From Urophycis tenuis (lineage: Eukaryota > Chordata > Actinopteri > Gadiformes > Phycidae), in NCBI GenBank assembly GCA_036785325.1, contig JAXIVH010000063.1, forward strand, positions 1,205,049 through 1,269,048: a stretch of 64,000 nucleotides of DNA. The letters run 5' to 3'. A model generated the notes under the pieces. That model was given only the letters and a program-made list of their open reading frames with translations. It was not told the DNA's origin and searched no databases. The number at the start of each line of letters is the position of its first letter. Within the stretch, counting starts at the first letter, position 1. Both the position numbers and the translations under genes were made by a program. Positions 18,290 to 29,766 of the stretch are shown here, one piece after another.

Positions 18290-18937
18290 CAGACAGTGGC
18301 GGCTGCTGGTCTTTTAAAGAGGGGAAGCTCATTGTCGGCTTACATCATAAAATTTGTCTATTTATTTATACGTAAATTCTGCCCTCCATTCCTTTTCAAG
18401 AAATACCAAGAAATGGGTAGCAGTTTGTCTTTCGACTTCACTTGCAAAAATCCGCGATGGGACTGAGCTCGCAATGATTAAGTGACTGTATATTTCAAAA
18501 TAGCTGTCAATCAAAATGGGATTCAGCCTTTCGACTGATGCTCCAATCATCATGCGGAATCTCGGCGTCCAGGCCAGCCGAGGCCAGCCCACAGCTCCAT
18601 TCACCCCCAGAGAAGCCTGGCGTCCGGGGGCGGGACAAAATCGTGGTATTTATCCAATGACTGTCGAGTTTCGAGGCAATGAAAAAAACTGTTCCTTGCA
18701 GTCCCATTGAAGTCCATGGACGCCCAGCTTCTACGGGCAAATGCATTGACACATAGACCGTATACGAAAACGATTTCTTGAAATCTATGGCATTGACGCT
18801 ACAGGAATGTATGAGAAGTTAACTAAATCGAGTCAGTCGATTTGTGATAAGTAGCTGATTCTGAACGAACTCGTCTTCGAGATGAACGTGTTCTAACGCA
18901 TTTGTAGTCAATGAAATGTTAACACAACACATGTGAA
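18290..18937. other. unassigned repeat-like sequence
   Basis: Begins CAGTGGCGGCTGCTGG, which resembles a hAT-type terminus, but I found no matching right end before the L1-like ORF starts. No ORF is supported. Confidence 0.35.
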
Positions 18938-20628
18938 ATGTTTGGGGAACTCTATACAATTATTAACATTTATAAACCTCCTAATTCGAAAATGTCATTT
19001 TTGAATAGAATTCAGACAGTATTAGATAGCTCTCCAACAGGAGTGATCATTTTTGGTGGAGACTTAAATAGTATTTTTAAATCTCAGGATAGCTCTACAA
19101 AAAATAGGAAAATTAACCCACCGAAAAGACTTTTGAGGTTCTTACTAGATAATGAATTAGAGGATATCTGGAGAACAATACATCCGAAAACAATAGATTA
19201 CACATATTTTTCACACCCTCAAAATAGTTACAGCCGAATTGACTACTTATTTATCTCTAGATCAGACCTGGATAGAATCATATCAAGCAAAATAAATGGA
19301 ATTATAATATCAGACCACGCAATAGTAGAATGTTGTATGACACCCAAACAAAACATGCAACACCATATAATTTGGAGAATGAATAGGAAACACTTAACAA
19401 ATACAGACTTTTTAAAACACATTAAAAACCACATTGAATTATTTATTCAAACTAACGTTAACGTGGGTAATCCAGAAGATAGACCAGAAATTGGCATAAT
19501 ATTGGACACATTTAAAGCTTATATAAGGGGAATAATGCTAGGATTCACAGCTAAAAAGAAAGCAGAATTAGATAAGGAAATAAATAAACTGACAGACAAA
19601 ATAAATAGCCTACAGAAGCAGCATAAAATTCAAGCTAATAGTACTGTGCAAACAGAAATCCAAGAAAGTAAATTAAAGTTGGATCATTTGTTACTACAAA
19701 AAGCAAATGACTTTAGACAAAATTCAAATAAACTTAATTATATCTCAGCCAACAAATCAGGTAAACATTTAGCCTCATTAGTCAAAAAAGTAGTTAAGAG
19801 ACAGCCTATATCAATAAAAAATAAAGCATCAGACTTAGTCTATACCAATAATCAGATGATTAATAATGAATTCAAAGTAAATTATGAGAACCTATACAGA
19901 TCTGAAATAAATGTATCAGACCCCACTCCTTTCCTTAAATCACTTAACCTAAAACAACTAACAGTAGAGCAAAAGGAACAACTTAGGAAAGACATTACTA
20001 GTGAGGAAATTAACTCTGCGATTAAAATGTTTCCCTTAAAAACAGCCCCAGGAATGGATGGTATCCCAATTGAATTTTATTCAACATTCTGGTCAAGTAT
20101 TGAACCTCTTTTTATGGAAGTACTGAATACGGCCCAAAAGGAGCATACTCTGCCCCAAACTATGTATAAAGCAATCATCTCGGTAATACCAAAACCAGGA
20201 AGAGAGTGTGATTCTCCTGCAGACTACAGACCTATTAGCCTAATTAATTGTGATAAAAAAAAAAATTACTAAAGTTATAAATAATAGACTCGCTCAAATT
20301 CTACCTGCGATAATTCATCAAAACCAGACAGGATTTATAAAAAATAGAGAGTTAAGAACCGATACTAGGACTTGTTTATCCTTAATACAATTTGCAAAGA
20401 AAAATAACATGGACTTAACACTTATGGCAGTAGATGCAGAAAAGGCCTTCGATCGCCTTGAAAGAGCATATCTATTTAAAGTGTTGGAGGTATATGGTTT
20501 TCCAGAAGAATTTATGAATATGGTTAAAACTATTTATAAGTCACCGGCAGCACAAGTTTATACAAATGGAATCCTCTCAGAGTTATTTCCATTAAATAGA
20601 GGCACAGCCCAGGGGGACCCCTTGTCAC
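18938..20628 (+). pseudogene. L1-like LINE ORF2 fragment (endonuclease and RT)
   Basis: The first frame (to about 20260) has the end of an APE endonuclease (IIFGGDLNSIF, SRIDYLFISRSD, IISDHAIVEC), a coiled linker rich in Lys/Gln, then RT motifs KTAPGMDGIPIEFY and PADYRPISLINCD. An A homopolymer near 20255-20266 shifts the frame. The second frame continues with QTGFIKNREL, the catalytic-block AVDAEKAFDRL and GTAQGDPLSP. It is 5'-truncated and stops exactly where the hAT at 20629 begins. The FADD box and C-terminus are absent. Confidence 0.8.
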
Positions 20629-21858
20629 CAGGGACGTGCACAGGGGGGTTGCTCCGGTTGCTCAAGCAACTGCCCTTCCGAGGAAAAAAAAATATATATA
20701 TATTTTTTTTTTTTTTAAACCGTAGGCCTACGATGCATGCAGAATTTCATGAATTGTCATTTCGAAAATCGTCACTCGAAACATTTCAAGTAAACGTAGC
20801 CTCATACACGAGCGTGAAAGTCAGTAGGGGGAGGGCAAACTCTGTTTACGTAGCTGCAGCGCTACACGCGACCGGCACCTGAGCCTGCATGATATTGCCT
20901 GCCTGTTACGCTGCTGTCTTGTGAGACGACTGCCTTGTCGTTGTCGGAAAAGGTGAGTTTGAGATGTACTGTATAACAAACGAACAATCATCATCAAGTT
21001 TTATGAAATGGATTTAAATCTTCATAAATCCAGGCTCAGTTTGCCATGGAATGTTTAGCCTAAATAATCAGACAGCTACCTAGCTTGCAGACAAGCAGCC
21101 CCTTATCACATATGCTACTAAATTGGTAGGCAAACTAAGCTACATCTGCTAGCTGATAGTTAGTTTCTAACATTTCGTTTTAGCGAGATGAATGAATGAT
21201 GGAAGTAATGCATCACATGAATTATTTCATTCAAAATGGTGAAATGCCTTAATCTTATCACTATTTTGGGTATTGTTGGTTATTGTTAAGTGAAACCGAA
21301 ATGCCCACGGAAAAGAGGCGGATTCAGGAAAGAGAGAGACAACTTAGGAAGGCAGCAAAGGGGAGCACATCACTGCAGGGTTGGCTACGAAAAAGCCAAC
21401 CAGCAGGTGAGACAGAGACTTAAAGATGACACTGTGTAGGCTAATTGATTAATTAATCAGACTCATATTTTAGCCTACTAATGGATTTTTTTCATAATTA
21501 CATTACATGTAAGATGAGGAGCAGCCACAAGCCTCCAGACACAAGGGAAATGTGGACCAGGAGGCACATAGGGCAGGTAAGCCTAAGTGCTGATCATCAC
21601 CAAATATGAGATGAGAGGACCATGCTAGAAATACAGGGAGGGTTAAAGAGCTGCATGCTAAATAATTGTACTCGATCTTGCCTGAGCAGAACAGAAATAC
21701 CACTGCTTCTAGTGGGCATTAAAATAATGATGACAAATAATATGTAATTGGACAGATGATGAGCCCAGTGCATCAGCTGCGTTCCGAGAGCCAGAGCTAA
21801 TCCCAGATGAGATCAGGACAGACAAAACAGGGAAAGGAGAGATGAACAAGAGGATGAG

Positions 21859-22620
21859 ATGAGGGAGAGGAGAACATCAGCAAGGGAGGATAGTGAGATG
21901 AAGAGTGTGGCAGAATCCACAGATTTTGATTTTTTGCTGAGGTTGGTTAATCCCACAGATCCAGCTCATGTACAGAGCAACAATTTTGAGTACGATCAGA
22001 CCTTCATCACATTTTCCAATTCAGTCGGGCCTTGCCGTCCTATCGTAAATTTCCCTAAAAATCCAGATGGGCGCTCTTTTCAACCCCAATGGTACAACAA
22101 TGACCCCTGTCTGGAATATTCTCCGCTGAATGATGCAATGCATTGCTTTAGCTGCAGGCATTTTCTGAATGAGGAAAGGTTTCAGAGCAGGACAGGATGG
22201 AAGTCTGTAGGGATAAACTTGTGGAGGCAGGCCAAAGTGAAGATCAAGGAGCACCACAGCAGTGAATCACATATGCTAAGCATGATTAGGTGGCATGCCT
22301 TTACAAAAGATACCCTACAGAGGGCTTTTGCAGTAGCTGATTCTCAGATGGAAGAAGCCAAAGAAAGAGAGAGGCAGAAAAACAGAGAGATTATGTTCCG
22401 TTTAATCGACATCACATTATTTCTGGCAAAACAAGCTTTGGCCTTTAGGGGTAATGAAGAAGGCCTGTCAAGTTCAAACAGAGGAAATTTTCTGAATCTG
22501 GTGGATTTGCTCGGCCAATATGACCGCATACTTGGGCTTCATCTTGAAGAAGTCAAACAAAAACAAGCATCAAACCAAAGGTGCCAGGTGTCTCTCCTGT
22601 CACACAACATGACCTCATAA
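21859..22620 (+). CDS. hAT transposase N-terminal part (TTF-type zinc finger)
   Basis: 253 codons. The acidic/Arg-rich start is followed by a TTF-type finger region (FQPQWYNNDPCLEYSPLNDAMHCFSCRHF), then VGINLWRQAKVKIKEHHSSESH and AKQALAFRGNEEG, all typical of ZMYM1/TTF-hAT transposases. A small deletion near 22600 moves the reading frame into the ORF that starts at 22581. Function: DNA binding and transposition of the host element. Probably inactive unless the frame defect is an assembly error. Confidence 0.8.
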   Translation: MRERRTSAREDSEMKSVAESTDFDFLLRLVNPTDPAHVQSNNFEYDQTFITFSNSVGPCRPIVNFPKNPDGRSFQPQWYNNDPCLEYSPLNDAMHCFSCRHFLNEERFQSRTGWKSVGINLWRQAKVKIKEHHSSESHMLSMIRWHAFTKDTLQRAFAVADSQMEEAKERERQKNREIMFRLIDITLFLAKQALAFRGNEEGLSSSNRGNFLNLVDLLGQYDRILGLHLEEVKQKQASNQRCQVSLLSHNMTS

Positions 22621-24170
22621 AAGCACTCAGTGTTTATGTGAAACGAATCATACAGAAGGAAGTGAAAGAAGCAACACAATTTTCTATTTTGCTGGACGAG
22701 ACCTCTGATGTGTCACATATTGAGCAGGTGTCTTTTGTTGTGCGATATGTCCACAACATGACTATACAGGAACGCTTTGTCCAACTATGTGATGTGGCAT
22801 CAACAACGGGAGAGGCACTGGAGAATGGAGTGATGAAGCTACTTGAGGAAAACAACTTCAACATTCAAGATGTCTGTGGACAGGGATATGATGGAGCAGC
22901 CAATATGAGTGGACGCTACAATGGGCTGCAGTCCCGGATTCAGAGACTAAATGAGAGAGCATTGTATGTGCACTGCCATGCACATTGTTTAAATCTAGTT
23001 TTAGTTGAGAGTGCAAAATCCAACAAGCACTTTGTGGATTTCTTCACAGTCGTTGAGAGGCTGTACACATTCATTGCCAACTCTACAAAGCGCCATGCTG
23101 CATTTGTGGATACTCAAAAAGCCATGAATCAAGACCAATGTGTCCTTGAACTACAGAGGCTTTCAGACACCCGGTGGACCTGCAGGGAATATGCTTTAAA
23201 GACAATTAGGAAGGTCCTCCCTGCTGCCCTAGAGTATTTGAGAGATCTGAGAGAGTGTGACCCCCCCAATCAAGCTGCAGGAGAGGCTAAAATGCTGTTG
23301 AGCAGCATAGATTTTGAATTTTTGCTCTATCTTGAAATAGCAACGCCAGTGTTCATGGAGACATCAGTTGCCTCAAAAGTACTCCAGCAGGATGACCTTG
23401 ACTTGGCTGCTGCTTACTTGTTAGATGGTGTCCTGAAGCGAGTAGTGGAAATGAGGAGAGACAGCCAATTCTCACAAATATACAACACTGCCACAACAAA
23501 TGCAGAGGAAAATGACATAGACATTCCGACAACGATTCCAGGTAGACGAAGAAAAGTCCCTGAAAAGCTGAAATACACTTCCAAGTCAGCAAGAGAAGAT
23601 GATGAAGTCCAGACCTTGGAGGAATATTACAGGGGAATGACATACTATACCTTTCTGGACAGACTGAGACAGGAACTAGAGAGAAGATTTTACGGGGAAG
23701 GGAAGACTCGGGACATTGTGATGTCACTGCAGAAACTCACTGACCCAGAGCAGTGGAAGGATCACGGCCAAGGTTTTGATATAGTACATTCACTATGTGA
23801 ATTTTATGGACTTCAGGGGGAAGACACCAACCTTCAAACAGAGTTGAGAGTCTTCCATGCGTCGTACAAGTGTCCCAAGAGGACAGTCAAGTCTATGCTT
23901 GAAATATTCAAGGAACACAATGCTCACATCATATTCCCCACACTGTTCAAACTCATTAAAATATATGCTACTCTACCCGTCTCCACTGCAACGGTAGAAC
24001 GTTCTTTCTCAAAGCTGAAGCTGGTAAAAACAAGGCTCCGAAATCAGTGTGGTCAAGAGCGGCTGTCTGACCTCCTCCTGCTATCCATAGAGAAGGACAT
24101 AGCAATTGACAAAAAAGAGGTTCTGAAGATCTATACCGAAATGGCCCCTAATAGGCGGCTTCTCCTTTGA
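22581..24170 (+). CDS. hAT transposase catalytic and dimerisation part
   Basis: 529 codons. Catalytic Asp candidates are seen in ILLDETSDVSH and GYDGAANMSG, followed by CHAHCLNLVLVES and LSDTRWTCR. The C-terminus is the hAT dimerisation domain (LPVSTATVERSFSKLKLVKTR and RLSDLLLLSIEKDI). It is uninterrupted to its stop and is the best-preserved hAT catalytic ORF in the window. AATAAA follows near 24309. It overlaps the upstream ORF in another frame, so the pair represents one broken gene. Confidence 0.88.
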   Translation: MPGVSPVTQHDLIKALSVYVKRIIQKEVKEATQFSILLDETSDVSHIEQVSFVVRYVHNMTIQERFVQLCDVASTTGEALENGVMKLLEENNFNIQDVCGQGYDGAANMSGRYNGLQSRIQRLNERALYVHCHAHCLNLVLVESAKSNKHFVDFFTVVERLYTFIANSTKRHAAFVDTQKAMNQDQCVLELQRLSDTRWTCREYALKTIRKVLPAALEYLRDLRECDPPNQAAGEAKMLLSSIDFEFLLYLEIATPVFMETSVASKVLQQDDLDLAAAYLLDGVLKRVVEMRRDSQFSQIYNTATTNAEENDIDIPTTIPGRRRKVPEKLKYTSKSAREDDEVQTLEEYYRGMTYYTFLDRLRQELERRFYGEGKTRDIVMSLQKLTDPEQWKDHGQGFDIVHSLCEFYGLQGEDTNLQTELRVFHASYKCPKRTVKSMLEIFKEHNAHIIFPTLFKLIKIYATLPVSTATVERSFSKLKLVKTRLRNQCGQERLSDLLLLSIEKDIAIDKKEVLKIYTEMAPNRRLLL

Positions 24171-24427
24171 AGCTTTATGTTATGTTTGTTGTTATGTTTT
24201 TCTTCCTCAAGTAATGTTACTTGTTATGCATTATCATTAGTAGTAGTTATTTAGGTGATTGAGTGCTGTATTTCAGTGGTTTACTTATTTGTGGTAATAT
24301 ACAGTATTAAATAAAGACCCTGTTATAATCAGACCTTCATATAGCCTGTGATTTTTTTTGGGGGGGGGGGTGTGCCCTTTTTTCAGGTCAGAGCAACTGC
24401 CCCTCAAAAATCCTGTGCACGTCCCTG

Positions 24428-24589
24428 CCGACAATTGACCGAATCATGTAAACCCGTTCGGTTTTGGTTATCAGAATTCTTAAATGCATGTATACACCTT
24501 AAATGGTTTATTCCAGTTACCCAATTATTGCCAGTAATCGTTTTTTTAGTGTGCATGTAAACGCGCTCATTCAGACTACTCACAGTTGG
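24428..24589. other. short repeat-like segment
   Basis: AT-rich sequence with words such as ACCCGTTCGGTTTTGGTTATC and GTGCATGTAAACGCG that look like one end of a fish MITE. No paired end was found. Confidence 0.3.
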
Positions 24590-26098
24590 CATCTTTCCGT
24601 GATGGTAAATATTTCAAGCTAAATGAATTTCATGTTAATGAGGAGTTTAGTATTTCACTTATACTGTATGTAGATGATTTTGAAATCTGCAATCCTCTTG
24701 GAACTTCACAGAAAAAACATAAAGTCACAGCAGTTTACTGGGTACTAGCCAATGCACCACCTGAACTGAGATCACAATTTATTTAGCTCTCCTTTGTATA
24801 AAGCAAATAATATTAAAAAAAAAAAAAAAAAAATGGCTACGAAACTGTTCTTGAGCCTCTTTTGAAGGATCTCACAACACTGGAGAGGGACGGATTTTTT
24901 TTTGCCTCAGGTTGGCAAAAATATCAGAGGTACTGTTTTTTGCGTTTCAGCAGACAATCTTGGGGCACATTCTTTAAGTGGACTTGTAGAAAACTTTTGT
25001 GGACATTATATCTGTAGGTATTGGCGACCGTTCTGACTATCAGCAAAAAGAAGTACATTCAGGAGCTTTTCCATCAAGAACAAAATAGAACTATGATTTA
25101 CATGTACAGTCTGTAAAGAGATATCCTGCTCTGGTACACTGTTGTGGGGTGAAGAAAGGTTGTCCCATCACTGAGAAATTAAGTCATTTCCATTTTGTAA
25201 CCGGCTACCCACCATCGTGCCAGTTCCTTTGGAACTGGCACTATGTCTTAATGTGTTCATCCACAAGCAGTACTTCACCTTGACAGAACTTAACAAGTCC
25301 AACACTCAATTTCCATACAAATTTACTGATAAAACTGATCAGCCCCAACCTATCCCAGCAAATTTTGCCTCTCGTAAAAGTATCGGTGGGAACGCCAGTG
25401 AAAACTGGACATTGTTAAGATTATTATCATTCATTATTGGTGCAACTATACCACTGAATGATCCAGCATGGCACATTCTCATGATTTTAAAAGATATAAC
25501 TGAGCTTGTAGTAGCCCCCATTCATACATACATATTTGCTACCTAGACACGCTGATATCAGAACATCGTCACAGGCTGTTGGACGTTTTCCCAGATCAAA
25601 AATGGATTCCAAAGCACCAGTTTTTGGAGCATTATCCTGATTTGATAAGAGGGTTTGGTCCTTTGGTTAGCCTCTGGACTAAGCGATTTGAGGCAAAACA
25701 CAGCTTCTTTAAGCGAGTTGTTAGACACAAAAACAACTTCAGAAATGTATTGATGTCACTTGCCTCAAAGCACCAAATGATGATGGCATACAGTTCACAA
25801 GAAAATGCTTTGAAACCTGCGGTGTGTGTCACAAAAATATCATCTCTTCCATATACTTGATACAGGCATACAGCAGTCTGTCAAGGCAGTTTATCCAACA
25901 CAAACCTCTGAATTTGAACAATGTGGCGATACTCCATGGAACTAAATATGCTGCTGGGATGGTTTTGCCTTATGGGTCAACTGGTGGTATACCTGATTTT
26001 GTTATGATTTCACTGATTGTTATTGTAGATGGCAGTGTCAGTTTCATTGTGAAAACAGCTGGTATGATGAACATTTTAGGGCATTTATGTTAGACCAC
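24590..26098 (+). pseudogene. decayed multi-copy teleost protein of unknown function (transposon-associated)
   Basis: Scattered frames give LILYVDDFEICNPLGTS..KKHKVTAVYWVLANAPPELRS, VLEPLLKDLTTLERDGFF, VPLELALCLNVFIHKQYFTL, FASRKSIGGNASENWTLLRLL, FLEHYPDLIRGFGPLVSLW and TKRFEAKHSFFKRVVRHKNN. I recall this order from uncharacterised, highly repeated fish proteins that may belong to a DNA transposon. A poly(A)-like run at 24813-24832 and many stops show decay. It ends at about 26090 (WYDEHFRAFML in a shifted frame), where a Tc1 element begins. Confidence 0.55.
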
Positions 26099-26432
26099 TC
26101 TATGTTAGACCAACACAAAATGGCACATAATTGTGAAGTGGAACAGAAATGATATACATTTTTCAAAATTTTAAGCGAATATAAATATAAAAAGTGTGGT
26201 GTGCATTTGTATTCAGCCCCCTGTACTCTGATACCTCTGAGTATAATCCAGTGCAATCAATTGCCTTCAGAAGTCACCTAATTAGTTAATAGAGTCCTCC
26301 CATACACAATCTATGAATCCACCTGTGTCTAATTAACTCTCAGTATAAATACACATGTTCTGTGAAGGCCTCAGTGTTTTGTTAAAGAACACCAGAACAA
26401 CAGCATCATGAAGACAGGTCAGGGACAAAGTT

Positions 26433-26842
26433 GTGGAGAAGTCTAAAGCAGGGTTAGGTTATAAAAAAATATCCTGTGTTTTGAACATCCCAAGGAGTAC
26501 CATTCAATCCATCATCCAAAAATGGAAAAAGTATGGCACAACTGTGAATCTACCAAGATCTGGCCGTCCACCTAAACTGACAGAGCGAGCGAGGAGAGCA
26601 CTCTTAACAGAAGCAGCCAAGAGGCCCATGGTCACTCTGGAGGAACTGCAGAAATTCTCAGCTCAGATGGGACAATCTGTTCACAGGACAACTGTGAGTC
26701 GTGCATTCCACAAATCTGGCCTTTATGGAAGAGTGGCAAGAAGAAAGCCATTGTTGACAGAAAGGCATAAGAAGTCCCATTTGCAGTTCTCCACAAGCCA
26801 TGTAGGGGACACCCCAAACATGTGGAAAAAGGTGCTTTGGTC
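26433..26842 (+). pseudogene. Tc1 transposase, N-terminal half
   Basis: Contains the first HTH (YKKISCVLNIPRSTIQSIIQKW), the AT-hook-like SGRPPK and the second HTH (SAQMGQSVHRTTVSRAFHKSG). Bipartite DNA-binding domains of this kind recognise the element's inverted repeats. The frame runs into the hAT insertion at 26843, after which the residues are foreign. Confidence 0.85.
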
Positions 26843-26991
26843 CAGAGATGGGGGACTCGAGTCTAGTGACTTGACTCGAGTCAGACTTAAGTCGCCAGAT
26901 TGAGGACTTGTGACTTGCTTGATCAACAGTGAGAAAAGACTTGACTTGACTTGGACTTGCTACTCATGACTTGAGACTTGACTTAGACTTG

Positions 26992-28150
26992 TGTGACAGG
27001 CTATCCCCCTCCTTGCCACTCCATGGCACTGTGCCAAGTTGGGTGTGCCATGAGTACCTGGTGGTACGCTGCCCCTATAAATAGGAGCCGTTTGTTTCCT
27101 CTTCCTCTTCCTCTTCCGCTTTGCTCCTTGGTGTCCGTGGCCTGTGCGCGTGGCCATCAAGGCGTCTCAATCCCACTACACTCAGTGCGGTTGATTGTTG
27201 TGGAGCGCACTCGCCGGACGGGATCTGTCCGGGATACGGCTTGTTGGTGTGGACGCTGTGGGCTCTTCGTTCATCGCCTATCGGCTCGGCTGACTGTTGG
27301 TCTGTGGGGCCGTGCTGTGCCCTGCTGGGGGTCCTTTGGGGTGTGTGTGTGTCCATGTCCGCACTGTGCTGTGCGGCTCGTGGTGCGGGGCTGTATACCT
27401 CCCCAGCTTCCCGGGCTGTGGCTTCATCGAGTGGCTTGGTAGATCGCTGTCATCCCGGACCAGCACTCCGTAGAATTCTGCTGCTTTGGCTCTCACTACT
27501 CCGTCTGCATCTCTGCTGGATCTGGCTCGCGTTGCGAGTGCTCGTATCGGCCGCGCATATTGCGCAACGTGTAGCCTATCGGCAGTGTTCGATCTGGGCG
27601 TATTTTCATTCATTTAATTGACTGTCTTATTTCTGTCATTGCCCTCGGTTTGGTTATTGTTTTTGGTTATTTGTTTTTGGTTTAAGTGCCAGCAATTTGT
27701 TTTGTTTTTTTTGTTTTACTGTGTGGTTTCTTTGCCCTGTTTTTAACCTTTGTTTCTGTTGGACAGGTGCGGCAGGCTATCGGCGGCAGTTCTTCCGTTG
27801 TGGTGGTGTTTTCCTTTTTCACTATTTCCCCTTGCAGTGAGAGTGCGGTGCCATGGGTGTTTTTATTTGCGGAACCCTCTATCTTGGTTTGTCCCCCTGC
27901 CGTCCGGTAAGCCCCCGCCCTGTCCCCTTCATTTATTGCTTGATGGCCAGGGTAATTTGAAGGAAAATAATATTGAATTGTTGGTCAAATCCTATTGTAT
28001 AAATAAAGTGTCTTCTTTTGTACACCGTCTCTTGCCCTGTGGAATTATTCGAATCTGAGTGACCTTAGCTAATCATTTTATAATTTCCTGGGAACTAACT
28101 TCCCCCAGGTGGCGTTGTCGCAATCCTTCCACCCTTGTGATCCCGTCACA
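26992..28150 (+). mobile_element. solo LTR (1159 bp) inside the hAT left end
   Basis: Starts TGTGACAGG and ends CCCGTCACA. The 4-bp duplication CTTG flanks it at 26988-26991 and 28151-28154. A TATA-like CTATAAATAG lies near 27077 and an AATAAA near 28002. The GC-rich middle gives several spurious ORFs. There is no internal retroelement sequence. Confidence 0.88.
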
Positions 28151-28333
28151 CTTGCATGAAATGACTCGACAAGTCATTGCTGTCTTGGTTAATTGGTGAA
28201 TAATAATAATAATAAATATTTTCAATTGGATGTTTCCTGTTGCATGTGGGCGAACCTGGCAACCAGTAATCGCTCTAATAGGTGATGCGCCCGCCCCCGC
28301 CCATCTTACAGTAGAGCGGCTGGGGTTTGAAAG

Positions 28334-28522
28334 ATGGAAGGTGTTAATAGTTCTGCTGCTGACACAGCCAGTGTTCCCAAAATGATTAAATTCGGATTTA
28401 AAGACTATTCAATTCAACAAAAGAAACGATTCGCCATGTGCACGGTGTGCGGCGCAAAAATATCCGACACATCCAGCACCACGTCAAATTTCATCCGCCA
28501 ATTCCCGACTACATAAAGAAAA
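28334..28522 (+). pseudogene. hAT transposase exon 1 (BED zinc finger)
   Basis: ATG at 28334. Encodes a BED finger: IKFGFKDYSIQQKKRFAMCTVCGAKISDTSSTTSNFIR, followed by a His/His segment after a one-base insertion. The exon ends AA|GTAAGT in phase 2, which fits the first base of the exon at 37678. The finger would bind the element's ends. The frameshift near 28500 predicts a truncated product. Confidence 0.75.
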
Positions 28523-28989
28523 GTAAGTAATGTCTCTAGCTAACTTCACATTATTTTTTAATCTATTGTTAGCGCTAGCTGCTAACTGCTGCTGCCCCGT
28601 GGCTATGAAACACAGGTCTGGTGTATTTAATTGAATAAACTATTCTCATCGGCATTGTTATGAGGAACGTTCGTGAGGAGGCAGAGTGAGACTATAGTGC
28701 ACTTATCGTCTTTCAAGTCAATATCTGGTGGCAAGGTGTTCACAAGTAAAATATAGAAGATCTAGTGCTAGCCTATTTGGTGAAAGTGGCGCACTTTCTC
28801 CCTCGCATTTTCCCATAGCCCACACATAGTATAAGGAAGTAAATGAAAGTTGGTTTCATCCCTGTAATCAGGACTGAAACATTGACAGTGGCTACGTGCA
28901 TATTACCATAGCTTGGACGTTGTCATCGTCTTTTTTTTCAGAACAACAAACGTTATATTGGAGTTCTAAGTTCCGAGCTAATTTCTAAG

Positions 28990-29232
28990 TTCATCCCGTC
29001 CGGTGGGGTAGCTGCTCCATGTTCATTGACTCGTTCGTACTGGCGCCTATATTATTATTATTATTATTCGTACTTTTCTGTGTTTCTGTGTTTTTGTCTG
29101 TACGGTGTCCGTTTGTCTGTCCATTGTTTATTTTGCACCAGGTCTGAGAGGACTGCAATTTCATCTGTGCTATATGCCTGCCATGTAGCACATTTGACAA
29201 TAAAGATACTTGAACTTGAACTTGAACTTGAT
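28990..29232 (+). mobile_element. LINE 3'-end fragment with ACTTGA tail
   Basis: Ends GACAATAAAGATACTTGAACTTGAACTTGAACTTG-like, that is, a short tandem tail after an AATAAA, as in fish LINE 3' ends. No ORF is left. It lies in the hAT intron. Left border uncertain. Confidence 0.5.
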
Positions 29233-29241
29233 TATCGGACG

Positions 29242-29555
29242 ATTTACTCTTGAAAGTGGCCCATTTCTCATTTCTTTTATATGTTTGTCATACATCTAGC
29301 TTACATGGTTTCATAGGGCTTGTTGTTTTTTTTTTGTTTCATATACCTAAACTTATACCTAAACTACATTTCATAGGGTTCTTATATATTTTATATGCCA
29401 TTTGACATATATTTATTTGAGAAAATTTTGGTTAAATCATATATATATACAGTATAACAGCCAAACATGCACAAACCCTATTACTGTAAATGTATGTATA
29501 AGTATATGAGAGATGTATGACAGAAATTAGAAATGGGCCACTTTCAAGAGTAAAT
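29242..29555. mobile_element. MITE with 27-bp perfect inverted repeats
   Basis: The left end begins ATTTACTCTTGAAAGTGGCC and the right end is its exact inverse over 27 bp. Weaker pairing continues inward (GTCATACATCT..AGATGTATGAC). Length 314 bp, no ORF. The target duplication is not clear. Confidence 0.8.
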
Positions 29556-29766
29556 TGTAGTATATAACATAGAAGTTGACATGCAAAACGGCTTGACATG
29601 CAAAACGCGGACCGCGTTTTGAAAGCTACGGACACCGAGCCCGATTACCGAGAGGGGCTCAGTCTTACACATCGCGACTCTAATTCTTACAAGTGAATCT
29701 GTATCAAACAATAACCAGCTACCACCAGGCACAGCTACCAGCTACCATCTGGCCCAGACAACAACC

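Larger units (their letters stand above)
20629..24427 (+). mobile_element. hAT transposon (3.8 kb), ZMYM1-like
   Basis: Left end CAGGGACGTGCACAGG (20629-20644) is repeated as a perfect 16-bp inverted copy at 24412-24427. It contains a nearly complete transposase. It sits inside an L1-like RT on the left, but the 8-bp flanks (CTTGTCAC and CCGACAAT) do not match and the L1 does not resume on the right. Confidence 0.88.

Noticed and set aside
20621..24435. Imperfect target duplication for the 20629-24427 hAT
   Set aside because: CTTGTCAC and CCGACAAT do not align in a meaningful way.
27000..27621. Several 90-166 codon GC-rich ORFs on both strands
   Set aside because: They lie inside a solo LTR with a TATA box and poly(A) signal and have no domain.
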